Source: Novosphingobium profundi
GTDB taxonomy: Bacteria > Pseudomonadota > Alphaproteobacteria > Sphingomonadales > Sphingomonadaceae
NCBI RefSeq assembly: GCF_020524485.1
Contig: NZ_JAIVLF010000001.1
Location: forward strand, 1,364,001 to 1,428,000
Length of the DNA stretch: 64,000 bases
Reading direction: 5' to 3'
A program made the translations under genes and the position numbers. A model generated the notes under the pieces. The model did no database searches, was not told the DNA's origin, and saw only the letters and a list, made by a program, of their open reading frames with translations. Numbering within the stretch: position 1 is the first letter of the stretch; each line of letters starts with the position of its first letter. Below are positions 54,066-61,954 of the stretch, piece by piece.

Positions 54066-55126
54066 GCGAGAGCATTGCGGCCGCCAACAGCGGCACCACC
54101 GAAGTGCGCGAAGGCTACGAGATCGATCTCGACCGGCTCGACGCCTGGATGCTCGCGCATGTCGAGGGCTATCGCGGTCCCTTGTCGATCGCGCAGTTTC
54201 GCGGTGGACAATCGAACCCGACGTATCAGCTTTCAACGCCCGACGCGCGCTATGTACTGCGCCGCAAGCCTCCGGGGGAGCTTCTCAAGGGGGCCCATGC
54301 GGTCGAGCGCGAGGCGCGCGTCATGGCGGCGCTGGGCGCGACGGGTTTTCCGGTCCCACGCGTCCATGGCATCTGTACCGACGACACCGTCATCGGCACC
54401 TGGTTTTTCGTCATGGATATGGTCGAGGGGCGGATATTCTGGGACGCGACTTTTCCCGGAGTTTCAAACGAGGAACGCCCGGCCTATTTCGACGCGATGA
54501 ACGCGACCCTGGCGCAGTTGCACCAGGTCGATTACGCCGCCCTGAGGCTGGAGGATTACGGCAAGCCCGGCAACTACTTTGCGCGGCAGGTCGCTCGCTG
54601 GTCGCGCCAGTATCTCGAGGACGATGCTGCCGGGCGCAATGCGGACATGGACTGGCTGATCGAATGGTTGCCCGAACATATCCCGCAAGGCGATGAGACT
54701 AGTATCGTCCACGGCGATTTCCGGTGTGACAACATTATCTTTCATCCCACCGAGCCGCGTGTCGTAGCCGTGCTGGACTGGGAACTGTCGACCTTGGGGC
54801 ATCCACTTGCAGACTTTGCCTACGCCGCGATGATGTACCGCATGCCGCCGGATATCGTCGCTGGCCTCAAGGAGGCCGATCTCGCTGCGCTTAACATTCC
54901 CAACGAGGAGGACTTCGTTGCAACCTACTGCGCTCGAATGGGGCGCGAGCGCATAGACCATTGGAGTTTCTACGTAACCTTCCAATTGTTCCGTCTTGCT
55001 GCAATTTTCCACGGGATCAAGGGGCGCGTGCTACGCGGGACAGCGACGAACGCCCAAGCGGTTGTCCGGGCAGAAGCTTTCCCAAGAATCGCTCGTCTTG
55101 CGCGCGAAGCGATCGAAGACGATTGA
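54062..55126 (+). CDS. APH-type kinase, LvaA/ACAD11-like (4-hydroxyacyl-CoA kinase candidate)
   Basis: A 354-residue aminoglycoside-phosphotransferase-fold kinase. The nucleotide lobe has FRGGQSNPTYQL and YVLRRKPPG (Lys near residue 74); the catalytic loop is SIVHGDFRCDNIIFHP and the metal motif LDWELSTLGHPLADFAY. This subgroup is fused or adjacent to ACADs (human ACAD10/11; LvaA of the levulinate operon) and phosphorylates 4-hydroxyacyl-CoA rather than antibiotics. ATG 54062 overlaps the ACAD stop (ATGA), so the two are made together. Last gene of the acyl-CoA cluster. Confidence 0.88.
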   Translation: MSESIAAANSGTTEVREGYEIDLDRLDAWMLAHVEGYRGPLSIAQFRGGQSNPTYQLSTPDARYVLRRKPPGELLKGAHAVEREARVMAALGATGFPVPRVHGICTDDTVIGTWFFVMDMVEGRIFWDATFPGVSNEERPAYFDAMNATLAQLHQVDYAALRLEDYGKPGNYFARQVARWSRQYLEDDAAGRNADMDWLIEWLPEHIPQGDETSIVHGDFRCDNIIFHPTEPRVVAVLDWELSTLGHPLADFAYAAMMYRMPPDIVAGLKEADLAALNIPNEEDFVATYCARMGRERIDHWSFYVTFQLFRLAAIFHGIKGRVLRGTATNAQAVVRAEAFPRIARLAREAIEDD

Positions 55127-55586
55127 TCAGATTTCAACTGCGGGACCTTCGGTCAAGCTCCCAGATTCCTTTGAAGATGAGGGGAGGCTAAGGCTCGCGT
55201 TCCCAAGGCCGGAAGCAACGATAGCTCACAGGCAACCGATTGTCACGGACGAGCGTGTCATGAGGGGACCGCTGAGGCCCGGCGAAGTCAGGGAAGAATG
55301 GCGCTGCCAGCTTTCCAAGCTCCGGCTCCGTATGACCACCTTGCACTAAACTATCCATTTGATAGACTTAAAGAGCATCGTATTTCGATGCCGAGGCGTG
55401 AGAACCTCGCTTGAGATCCTTTCAGCCCGCTTCCTGATGCGGCCGGGTTACCGACGCGAATGTCCAGGCCTTCTCGGCTAAAGGCGTCGGTGCACGACTC
55501 TTGCGTGTCTCAACACCCGGCTTTTCGTCGGTTCGCCTCGCAGTCGAGGACCGGCTGATGATCGCGAAAATTCCACCCGCAGATGG
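55127..55586. other. Intergenic region between acyl-CoA and lasso clusters
   Basis: No convincing gene in this 460-bp gap. A short stem GCATCG-TATTT-CGATGC lies at 55375-55391 and may end the upstream operon. The 55330-55385 stretch is AT-richer and could hold promoter elements for the sigma-factor gene, but no clear -35/-10 pair is seen. Confidence 0.4.
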
Positions 55587-56186
55587 GTGGGGTGGCCTGT
55601 GAGCAGGCTGCCCGGGGCGGCCTATGTGTCGCTGGCGGAGGGTGACCCCCTGCCGCCCGAAGATCGGTTTTGCTCGCCGTCCGACCAAGGGGCATGGGAA
55701 GGTAAGCAACTCGAACAGACCTATCGAAAAGAGCGCTCCTGGTTGTTGGGGCTTGCCGGTTCACGCGCGTCTCACCAAGACGCCGAGGATATCGTGCAGC
55801 ACGCTTTCGTACGCCTCGCGGAACGCGGTGCTGGCACCATTCACGCGCCGCGCGCCTATCTGGGGCAAGCAGTGAAAAATCTCGTGCGCGACCGCTACCG
55901 CAGCGCCGCTCGCCGCGGCGAGAACGATCATCATTCGCTCGATGAGGTGGAGCTTGCCGGCAGCGACCAGTCTGCCTGCCTGGAAGCGCGCGACCGGTTG
56001 CGGCGGATCGAGCGCGCTCTTGAGAAACTCAAGCCGCTCACCCGGCAGATCTTTCTGGCAAGCCGCGTTGATGGGTATAGTTATGCCGAGATCGCGGCCG
56101 AGACGGGGTTGAGTGTGAAAAGCGTTGAGAAGCAGATGAGCCGGGCGCTCAAACTCCTGGCACGGGACCTTCGCGGGCATGACTGA
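55587..56186 (+). CDS. ECF sigma factor, FecI-like
   Basis: A 199-residue ECF sigma-70 factor. Region 2 spans about residues 60-110 (DAEDIVQHAFVRLAERG, PRAYLGQAVKNLVRDRYRSAARR) and region 4 about 145-195 (LKPLTRQIFLASRVDGYSYAEIAAETGLSVKSVEKQMSRAL). It directs RNA polymerase to the receptor operon when FecR is triggered by the loaded TonB receptor. The start is uncertain: GTG 55587 gives the longest reading, GTG 55599 is possible. It overlaps FecR by 8 bp. Confidence 0.9.
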   Translation: MGWPVSRLPGAAYVSLAEGDPLPPEDRFCSPSDQGAWEGKQLEQTYRKERSWLLGLAGSRASHQDAEDIVQHAFVRLAERGAGTIHAPRAYLGQAVKNLVRDRYRSAARRGENDHHSLDEVELAGSDQSACLEARDRLRRIERALEKLKPLTRQIFLASRVDGYSYAEIAAETGLSVKSVEKQMSRALKLLARDLRGHD

Positions 56187-57129
56187 TGGTTCGAACATCC
56201 CGGCATCGATCCGGGAGGCCGCCGCGCGCTGGATGGCGCGGGCTGGCACAGGCGAGGCCGACTACGATGCGAAACTCGCCGCCTGGCTGGAACGTGATCC
56301 GCGCCACCGTCAGGCGTACGAGGACGTTTATGGCGTTTGGGATGTGCCAGGGGAGATAGGCCAAACTGCCATCGGGCGTGATCGGCGACTGGTCCGTGCG
56401 CCCGTCTACATGCGCCGCTCGACGCACCTGGCGCTGGGTGCGGCCGGTCTGGTCGGCTGCCTTGGCCTGACGCTGGCGGTCGTGGGGCTCCCGGGCCGGG
56501 ACTTGGGTGTGGTGAGCGTGGCCCACGCGGCGAGCTACAGCACGCGCATCGGCGAAATCCGGCGTTTTAAGACGCAAGGTGGGCTGGTTCTCGTGCTCGA
56601 CAGCAATTCACGTGTCGCGGTTTCGCAAGAAGGACGCGACGTAAAGCTCGATCTCGCACGCGGTCGTATACGGGTTGAAACTGCAGATGGACATGTGCGC
56701 GTGCGGGCCGGAGCGAGGTCGCTGCGCGTGGACGGATCGCCCTTCGATGTTCGTCTCGAGGACGGTGTGGGCCAAGTGCTCGCCCCACGCGTGCCGATCC
56801 GCGTGGCTGCCGGGGACCGCGTCGTGGAACTTGCCGAGGGACAGAGAAGCGATCTGGACGCGAAGGTGCTCACCCCGGGCGCGGACGACGCGAATTGGGT
56901 GAGCGGCATGCTGGCGGTCGAGGACATGCCCCTGGGCGAGGCCGTCGCGATCATTAATCGCTACGCGCGAACTCCTCTCGTGCTGGGCGATCCGGGGCTC
57001 GCCTCGCGTCCTGTTACCGGGGCGTTTCGACGCTCGGATCCGGAGGCCTTTGCCCGAACCGTGGCGGGCATCTATGATCTTGAGATCGACCGCAGTCGCA
57101 AGGACAGGGTGGTCTTGCGTACGAAGTGA
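56179..57129 (+). CDS. FecR-family anti-sigma / sigma regulator
   Basis: A 316-residue single-pass inner-membrane regulator. An N-terminal DUF4880 domain (EAAARWMARAGTGEADYDAKLAAWLERDPRHRQAYEDV) binds the sigma factor; a membrane helix (about 76-96, LALGAAGLVGCLGLTLAVVG) follows; the periplasmic FecR domain (RFKTQGGLVLVLDSNSRVAV) and a C-terminal STN-like domain contact the receptor. The overlap with the sigma gene implies stoichiometric synthesis. It relays the signal from the TonB receptor encoded next. Confidence 0.92.
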   Translation: MTDGSNIPASIREAAARWMARAGTGEADYDAKLAAWLERDPRHRQAYEDVYGVWDVPGEIGQTAIGRDRRLVRAPVYMRRSTHLALGAAGLVGCLGLTLAVVGLPGRDLGVVSVAHAASYSTRIGEIRRFKTQGGLVLVLDSNSRVAVSQEGRDVKLDLARGRIRVETADGHVRVRAGARSLRVDGSPFDVRLEDGVGQVLAPRVPIRVAAGDRVVELAEGQRSDLDAKVLTPGADDANWVSGMLAVEDMPLGEAVAIINRYARTPLVLGDPGLASRPVTGAFRRSDPEAFARTVAGIYDLEIDRSRKDRVVLRTK

Positions 57130-57189
57130 AGTCTTCATGAAAATATTCGGGGGGTGAAATCACGCCCCGTCGTCTCCCCGGGAGAACCT

Positions 57190-57204
57190 GCCGGAAAAAC
57201 CGGC
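57190..57204 (+). other. Small hairpin before the TonB receptor
   Basis: GCCGG-AAAAA-CCGGC forms a 5-bp stem just upstream of the GGGGGGA ribosome-binding site for ATG 57225. It could modulate translation of the receptor. Confidence 0.35.
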
Positions 57205-57224
57205 GAATGGGGGGAACGATCATC

Positions 57225-59804
57225 ATGAGGACGTCTTTCATTGGCGTAGGTACAGGCATTGCTCGCGAACTCGCGCTTCTTGGCGCGATCGCGGCATTCA
57301 GCAGCCCTTCGGTCGCAAACGCGCAGCAAACTGCGCAACTCACCATGGATCTTCCAGAGCAGCGCCTGGGCGATTCACTACGGGCACTGGCGGCGCTGTC
57401 GGGACAGGTCGTCCTGGCCGATGGCGGGAGCGTGGCTGCGAAGCGCGCTCCCGCCTTACGCGGCACCTATTCGCTCAAGCAGGCGCTCGATCGGCTGCTG
57501 GCGGGCTCTGGGCTGGTAGCCTACGCGGTTCAGGGCGGTTACGCGGTGCGTCGTGCGGATGCCGGAGCCGACGACCAGGACGCGGCCGGTGAGGCCATCA
57601 CAGTTACTGGCTCGCGCATTCGCGGGGCGCAAATCGCCTCGCAGGTCATACGGCTCGATGCGGAGGCGTTGCGCGATGGGGGACGTGCGGACCTGGGGGA
57701 AGTCGTTCGCGATCTGCCGCAGAGCTTTGGAGGCGGGCAGAACCCCGGTATCGGTATCAGTGTTCCCCAATCGGCGGGGGCGAATGCCGGCGGTGGCTCG
57801 ACGGTTAATCTGCGCGGGCTGGGCAGCGATGCGACTCTCACCCTGGTGAATGGACGGCGCCTTCCTTACGATTCCGCGCTGCAGGGCGTCGATATTTCAG
57901 CAATTCCCATGGCGGCGGTGGAGCGGATTGAAATCGTGGCAGATGGAGCGTCGGCGATCTACGGCTCGGATGCCGTGGGCGGCGTCGTGAACGTGATTCT
58001 GCGCGAGGACTACGAAGGTCTTGACGCGCAGGCGCGGCTGGGCGGAGCCACGCAGGGCGGGGATTTCCAGCAACGCTACGGCCTGTTGGGCGGACACCGT
58101 TGGCAAGGCGGCGGGTTCTTCGCGACCTACGAATACAATCGCAACACGGATGTGGTGTCGAACCAGCGCGAGGCGACATCCTTTCAGCCCAATCTCACGC
58201 TCCTTCCGGCCAGCCATCGCCACGCTCTCGCGGGGCATTTTCACCAGGAGCTTGCTCGCGATCTGACGCTCGAAGTCGACGGTCTCTACAACCGGCGCAA
58301 GGGATCGTTCTTCTATCCTCTGAACGCGCAGGCGGATCTCGACGTCAGCCGTACCGAACGCAGCTACGATTCCTATTCCTTCGCCGTATCGGGCGCGCTC
58401 CATTACACTTGGCAGGATTGGAAGGTCTCGGCGTCGATGACTCATGGGCGAGGTCGCAACGATATGCTCGCCGAGTACTACTATGATGACATTCTTTCGC
58501 TGTCCGACGGGTTGCGCTACGCGAATCGTTCGACCGGAGGCGAACTCTCGGCCACCGGCAACCTCGCTTCGCTTCCGGCTGGCGCGGTGGGCCTCGCAGC
58601 CGGAGCCGGCTTTCGCAGCAACGGCTTCGAGATTTTCCGAGGCGCGGGAAACTATCAGAACGCTCGTCCCACCCAGGACAGTCAGTATGTCTTCGGAGAG
58701 TTGAGCCTGCCGTTCGTTTCCGAAGACATGGGTATCCCCTTTGTTCGCGCACTGACGGCAACCGCCGCACTGCGCCACGAGCATTACGAAGGGATCGGGG
58801 GGGTAACAACGCCCAAACTCGGGGCGATCTACACCCCTCTCGAAGGGATCGCGCTGAAGGCATCATGGGGGCGTTCGTTTCGCGCGCCGAGCTTTTACGA
58901 TCTGTACGGCGTCCAGGCCGCGAACCTCTATCCGATATCCCGGTTCGGCGGTGAGGGCTATGCGCCGGACGCCACGGCACTGTTCGTCTCGGGGGGCAAT
59001 GCGGATCTCAAGCCCGAACGCGCCGAGAGCTGGTCGGCCGGTGTCGACATCCGTCCGCAAGCGCTTCCAGGTTTCGGGCTGGAACTGAGCTATTTCGAAA
59101 CGCACTACACGAACCGCGTGGTCACGCCGATCACGCTGACGGCGCAGTCGCTGACGAACTCGGCCTACGCCGCACAACTGACCTATTCGCCCGATGCCAG
59201 CCTACTCGAAGACGTCCTTGCCGGAGCCGATACCTTCGTCAACGCCACCTCCAGTCCCTATGATCCCGCCAATGTCGCGGTTCTTATCGACAACCGGAAT
59301 GTCAACGCGGGACGGCAAGACGTGAAGGGGCTCGACGTCCAGGCGACTTACGAAGGCGAGTTCGCCGCCGGTCGCCTGACGACGGCCTTCAATGCAAGTT
59401 ACCTGGAAAGCTCGCAGCAGATAGCCGAGGGCCAAGGTGTCGAGGCATTGGCCGGATATCTCTACAATCCGCCACACTGGCGCGGACAGGCTCGCGCTGG
59501 CTGGGAGAAGGCCGGGCTGCGCCTGTCGGCGGCGGTCAATCACCAGGGCGGCGTGCGCGACACACGCTCCAAGCCGATCGCCAAGGTGCGGGGGATGACG
59601 ACGTTCGATATTGGTGCGCGCTACGCGTTCTCCGAGCCCGATGGGGCGCTGAACGGGACGCAGCTGGGCCTTACCATTACCAATCTCTTCGACGTCATGC
59701 CCGGAAAGATCTCGACGACGTTGTTCTACGACACGCCCTACGATTCCACGAATTATTCACCCGTTGGGCGCTTCGTCGCCTTCGAAGTTCGTCGCACATG
59801 GTAA
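57225..59804 (+). CDS. TonB-dependent transducer receptor with STN domain (lasso cluster)
   Basis: An 859-residue FecA-type receptor. After the signal peptide (ending near SVANAQQ) comes an STN signalling domain (about 40-100: MDLPEQRLGDSLRALAALSGQVV to SLKQALDRLLAGSGL), then the TonB box EAITVTGSRIRGAQ, plug and barrel ending FEVRRTW. The STN domain signals to FecR, so loaded receptor would activate its own operon. ATG 57225 is chosen for its GGGGGGA site; ATG 57207 is longer. It probably imports the lasso peptide or a complex of it. Confidence 0.92.
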   Translation: MRTSFIGVGTGIARELALLGAIAAFSSPSVANAQQTAQLTMDLPEQRLGDSLRALAALSGQVVLADGGSVAAKRAPALRGTYSLKQALDRLLAGSGLVAYAVQGGYAVRRADAGADDQDAAGEAITVTGSRIRGAQIASQVIRLDAEALRDGGRADLGEVVRDLPQSFGGGQNPGIGISVPQSAGANAGGGSTVNLRGLGSDATLTLVNGRRLPYDSALQGVDISAIPMAAVERIEIVADGASAIYGSDAVGGVVNVILREDYEGLDAQARLGGATQGGDFQQRYGLLGGHRWQGGGFFATYEYNRNTDVVSNQREATSFQPNLTLLPASHRHALAGHFHQELARDLTLEVDGLYNRRKGSFFYPLNAQADLDVSRTERSYDSYSFAVSGALHYTWQDWKVSASMTHGRGRNDMLAEYYYDDILSLSDGLRYANRSTGGELSATGNLASLPAGAVGLAAGAGFRSNGFEIFRGAGNYQNARPTQDSQYVFGELSLPFVSEDMGIPFVRALTATAALRHEHYEGIGGVTTPKLGAIYTPLEGIALKASWGRSFRAPSFYDLYGVQAANLYPISRFGGEGYAPDATALFVSGGNADLKPERAESWSAGVDIRPQALPGFGLELSYFETHYTNRVVTPITLTAQSLTNSAYAAQLTYSPDASLLEDVLAGADTFVNATSSPYDPANVAVLIDNRNVNAGRQDVKGLDVQATYEGEFAAGRLTTAFNASYLESSQQIAEGQGVEALAGYLYNPPHWRGQARAGWEKAGLRLSAAVNHQGGVRDTRSKPIAKVRGMTTFDIGARYAFSEPDGALNGTQLGLTITNLFDVMPGKISTTLFYDTPYDSTNYSPVGRFVAFEVRRTW

Positions 59805-61954
59805 GCCCGGTCGTCCGCAGGTGCGCGTTGGTTTCGCTGAGCCTTGCGTGGGCGCTCGCGGCAGTCCCGGCCTGTGCCGGGGCGCCTTGCGCCGATCTCC
59901 TGGCGAATTCGGTCATGGGAGCAAGGCACGAAGAGAACTCTCGGACCGTGCACCCAGTCGACCTGTTGCGCCTGCGGCAGATCGGCGAGCCGGAAGCCAT
60001 GTTCACGTTCCACCCTGCGCTCGCCCTGTCGCCGGACCGCCGGCACCTCGCTTTCGTGATCCAGCGCGCCGATCCCGAGGCCAATCGCTACTGCATGGGC
60101 CTTGCCGTTCTGGCTCTGGATCGCCCGGGGCCTCCACGTCTCCTGAACGCGGGTGGGAGCATTATTCTCACGGTCAATTCGTTCAGGGGCCGCATATGGG
60201 GCGTTGGATATCCCTCGCTCACGATCCCGCGCTGGTCTCCCGATGGCCGGTCGATCGCCTGGCTGCGCCGCGATGACGGGACCACACAAGTGTGGCTCGC
60301 CGACGTCGCGACCGGCAATGCACGGGCTGTCACCCACGAAGCGGTCGATGTCGAAGCGGTGAGCTGGTCAGCGGATGGCGCGGCGCTCATCTATGCCAGC
60401 CGCACGGGTCGACTCGCGGAACGCGCGGCATTCGCACGCGAAGGGCGTTCCGGCTTCCACTACGATGATCGCTTCGTTCCGATCATGTCCGATCGTCCCA
60501 TGCCCGATGCCTCGATCGGATGGACGAGCTACCGTGTCGATCTGAAATCGGGGGGGCGACGTCGGGCAGGTGAGGCCGAGATGGAGCATTTGCCCGACGA
60601 TGAGTTGGGCAAGTTCCCTCCCTTGCCCGTGGCGCAGGGGTACGATGGCCGCGTTGCGCGGGCTAGTCATTCGACGAGTAACCCGCTCAGTCCGCTCGCA
60701 ATCACGGTGAGCTTGCCCAACGGAACGCAGATTGCATGCCGTTATACTCAGTGCGAGGGGCGTATCGTGGACATGTGGTGGACACCGGATACCAAGACCC
60801 TCGTCTTTCTGCGCCGGGAAGGCTGGGCCCATGGATTGAGCGGTCTCTATCGCTGGACGCTGGGAAAAGGCGAGCCTGAGCGTCTTGTCCTGACCCACGA
60901 CCTGATCAGCAATTGCGTGATCGCGCAGGCAGGCCTTGTCTGTCTGCGCGAAACCTCTACGCAGCCGCAACGCCTGGTTCGCTTCGATGTCCGTTCCGGC
61001 AAATCGGAACTCTTGTACGATCCCAATCCCGAATGGGCCTCATTCCGGCTTGGCACAGTTCGGCACCTGCAATGGAGCAACGATGCGGGCGCCCAGGTGC
61101 GCGGGGACCTCGTCCTCCCGCCGGGCTACGAACCTGGAACACGCGTGCCCCTCATCGTGACGACCTATACCAGCAACGGATTTCTGCGCGGCGGGATGGG
61201 AGACGAGTACCCTATTCATCCGTTTGCGGCGGCCGGTTTCGCTGTCCTGAGCTACAATGCACCCGAGCGCGCGGCGGCCAGCGATCCTGATCTCGACAGC
61301 CGGGAGCAAGTCGGAGCGGCCGGGACACGGACCTGGCTCTGGCGGCGTGCCGTCAAATCGGCGATCGAACGGGGGATCGACCGTGTCGTCGAAATGGGCA
61401 TCGCCGATCCAAGCAAGGTCGGTATCACGGGCTTGAGCGACGGCTCGACGAGCGCGGCGTTCGCCATGATCAACAGCCGCAGGTTCGCGGCCGCATCGAT
61501 CAGCACCTGTTGCATGGAGCCCTGGGCGGTCAATGCGGGCTATGGCCCGGCCTTTGCCCGCCTCAAGCAGGGCCAGGGCTATGCGCCGCTCACCGCGCAG
61601 GACGACGCATTCTGGAAACATGGTTCGCTGGTCGCGAATGCGGCGCGGATCGATACGCCCTTGCTCATGCAACTGGCCGACCGTGAATATCTCGGCGGTG
61701 TCGACGTCTACGCGGCGCTGCGGGAACAAGGCAAACCTGTCGACATGTACGTCTTTCCCGACGCCTTTCATCACAAGTGGCAACCGGCACAGAAACTTGC
61801 GGCCTATCAGCGCAACATCGACTGGTTCGCGTTCTGGCTTCAGGGGAAGACCGCCCCGCATCCAAACCAAGTTGAGGAGCAAGCGGGCACGTACGCCCAC
61901 TGGAACGCCCTCGCCGCCGGCTGGAAGCCTGCTGAAACCGGATCAGGACCATGA
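59798..61954 (+). CDS. atxE: Lasso peptide isopeptidase (AtxE-like, prolyl oligopeptidase fold)
   Basis: A 718-residue serine hydrolase: signal peptide (SLAWALAAVPACAGA), a beta-propeller (about 60-420) and an alpha/beta hydrolase domain. The nucleophile is Ser547 in GITGLSDGSTSAAF and the catalytic His is near 657 in DAFHHKW, with Asp in between (LADREYL region). AtxE-type enzymes cut the isopeptide bond of a threaded lasso peptide, opening it. It overlaps the receptor gene by 7 bp, so uptake and cleavage are coupled. Context with lasso B and C enzymes makes this assignment strong. Confidence 0.9.
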   Translation: MVSPVVRRCALVSLSLAWALAAVPACAGAPCADLLANSVMGARHEENSRTVHPVDLLRLRQIGEPEAMFTFHPALALSPDRRHLAFVIQRADPEANRYCMGLAVLALDRPGPPRLLNAGGSIILTVNSFRGRIWGVGYPSLTIPRWSPDGRSIAWLRRDDGTTQVWLADVATGNARAVTHEAVDVEAVSWSADGAALIYASRTGRLAERAAFAREGRSGFHYDDRFVPIMSDRPMPDASIGWTSYRVDLKSGGRRRAGEAEMEHLPDDELGKFPPLPVAQGYDGRVARASHSTSNPLSPLAITVSLPNGTQIACRYTQCEGRIVDMWWTPDTKTLVFLRREGWAHGLSGLYRWTLGKGEPERLVLTHDLISNCVIAQAGLVCLRETSTQPQRLVRFDVRSGKSELLYDPNPEWASFRLGTVRHLQWSNDAGAQVRGDLVLPPGYEPGTRVPLIVTTYTSNGFLRGGMGDEYPIHPFAAAGFAVLSYNAPERAAASDPDLDSREQVGAAGTRTWLWRRAVKSAIERGIDRVVEMGIADPSKVGITGLSDGSTSAAFAMINSRRFAAASISTCCMEPWAVNAGYGPAFARLKQGQGYAPLTAQDDAFWKHGSLVANAARIDTPLLMQLADREYLGGVDVYAALREQGKPVDMYVFPDAFHHKWQPAQKLAAYQRNIDWFAFWLQGKTAPHPNQVEEQAGTYAHWNALAAGWKPAETGSGP

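Noticed and set aside
54062..55126. APH-fold kinase as an antibiotic-resistance gene
   Set aside because: Its overlap with an ACAD and its LDWELSTLGHPLADFAY motif fit the acyl-CoA kinase subgroup, not aminoglycoside resistance.
55422..55709. Short - strand open frame before the sigma-factor gene
   Set aside because: No ribosome-binding site, no domain, and it overlaps the start of the well-supported sigma factor.
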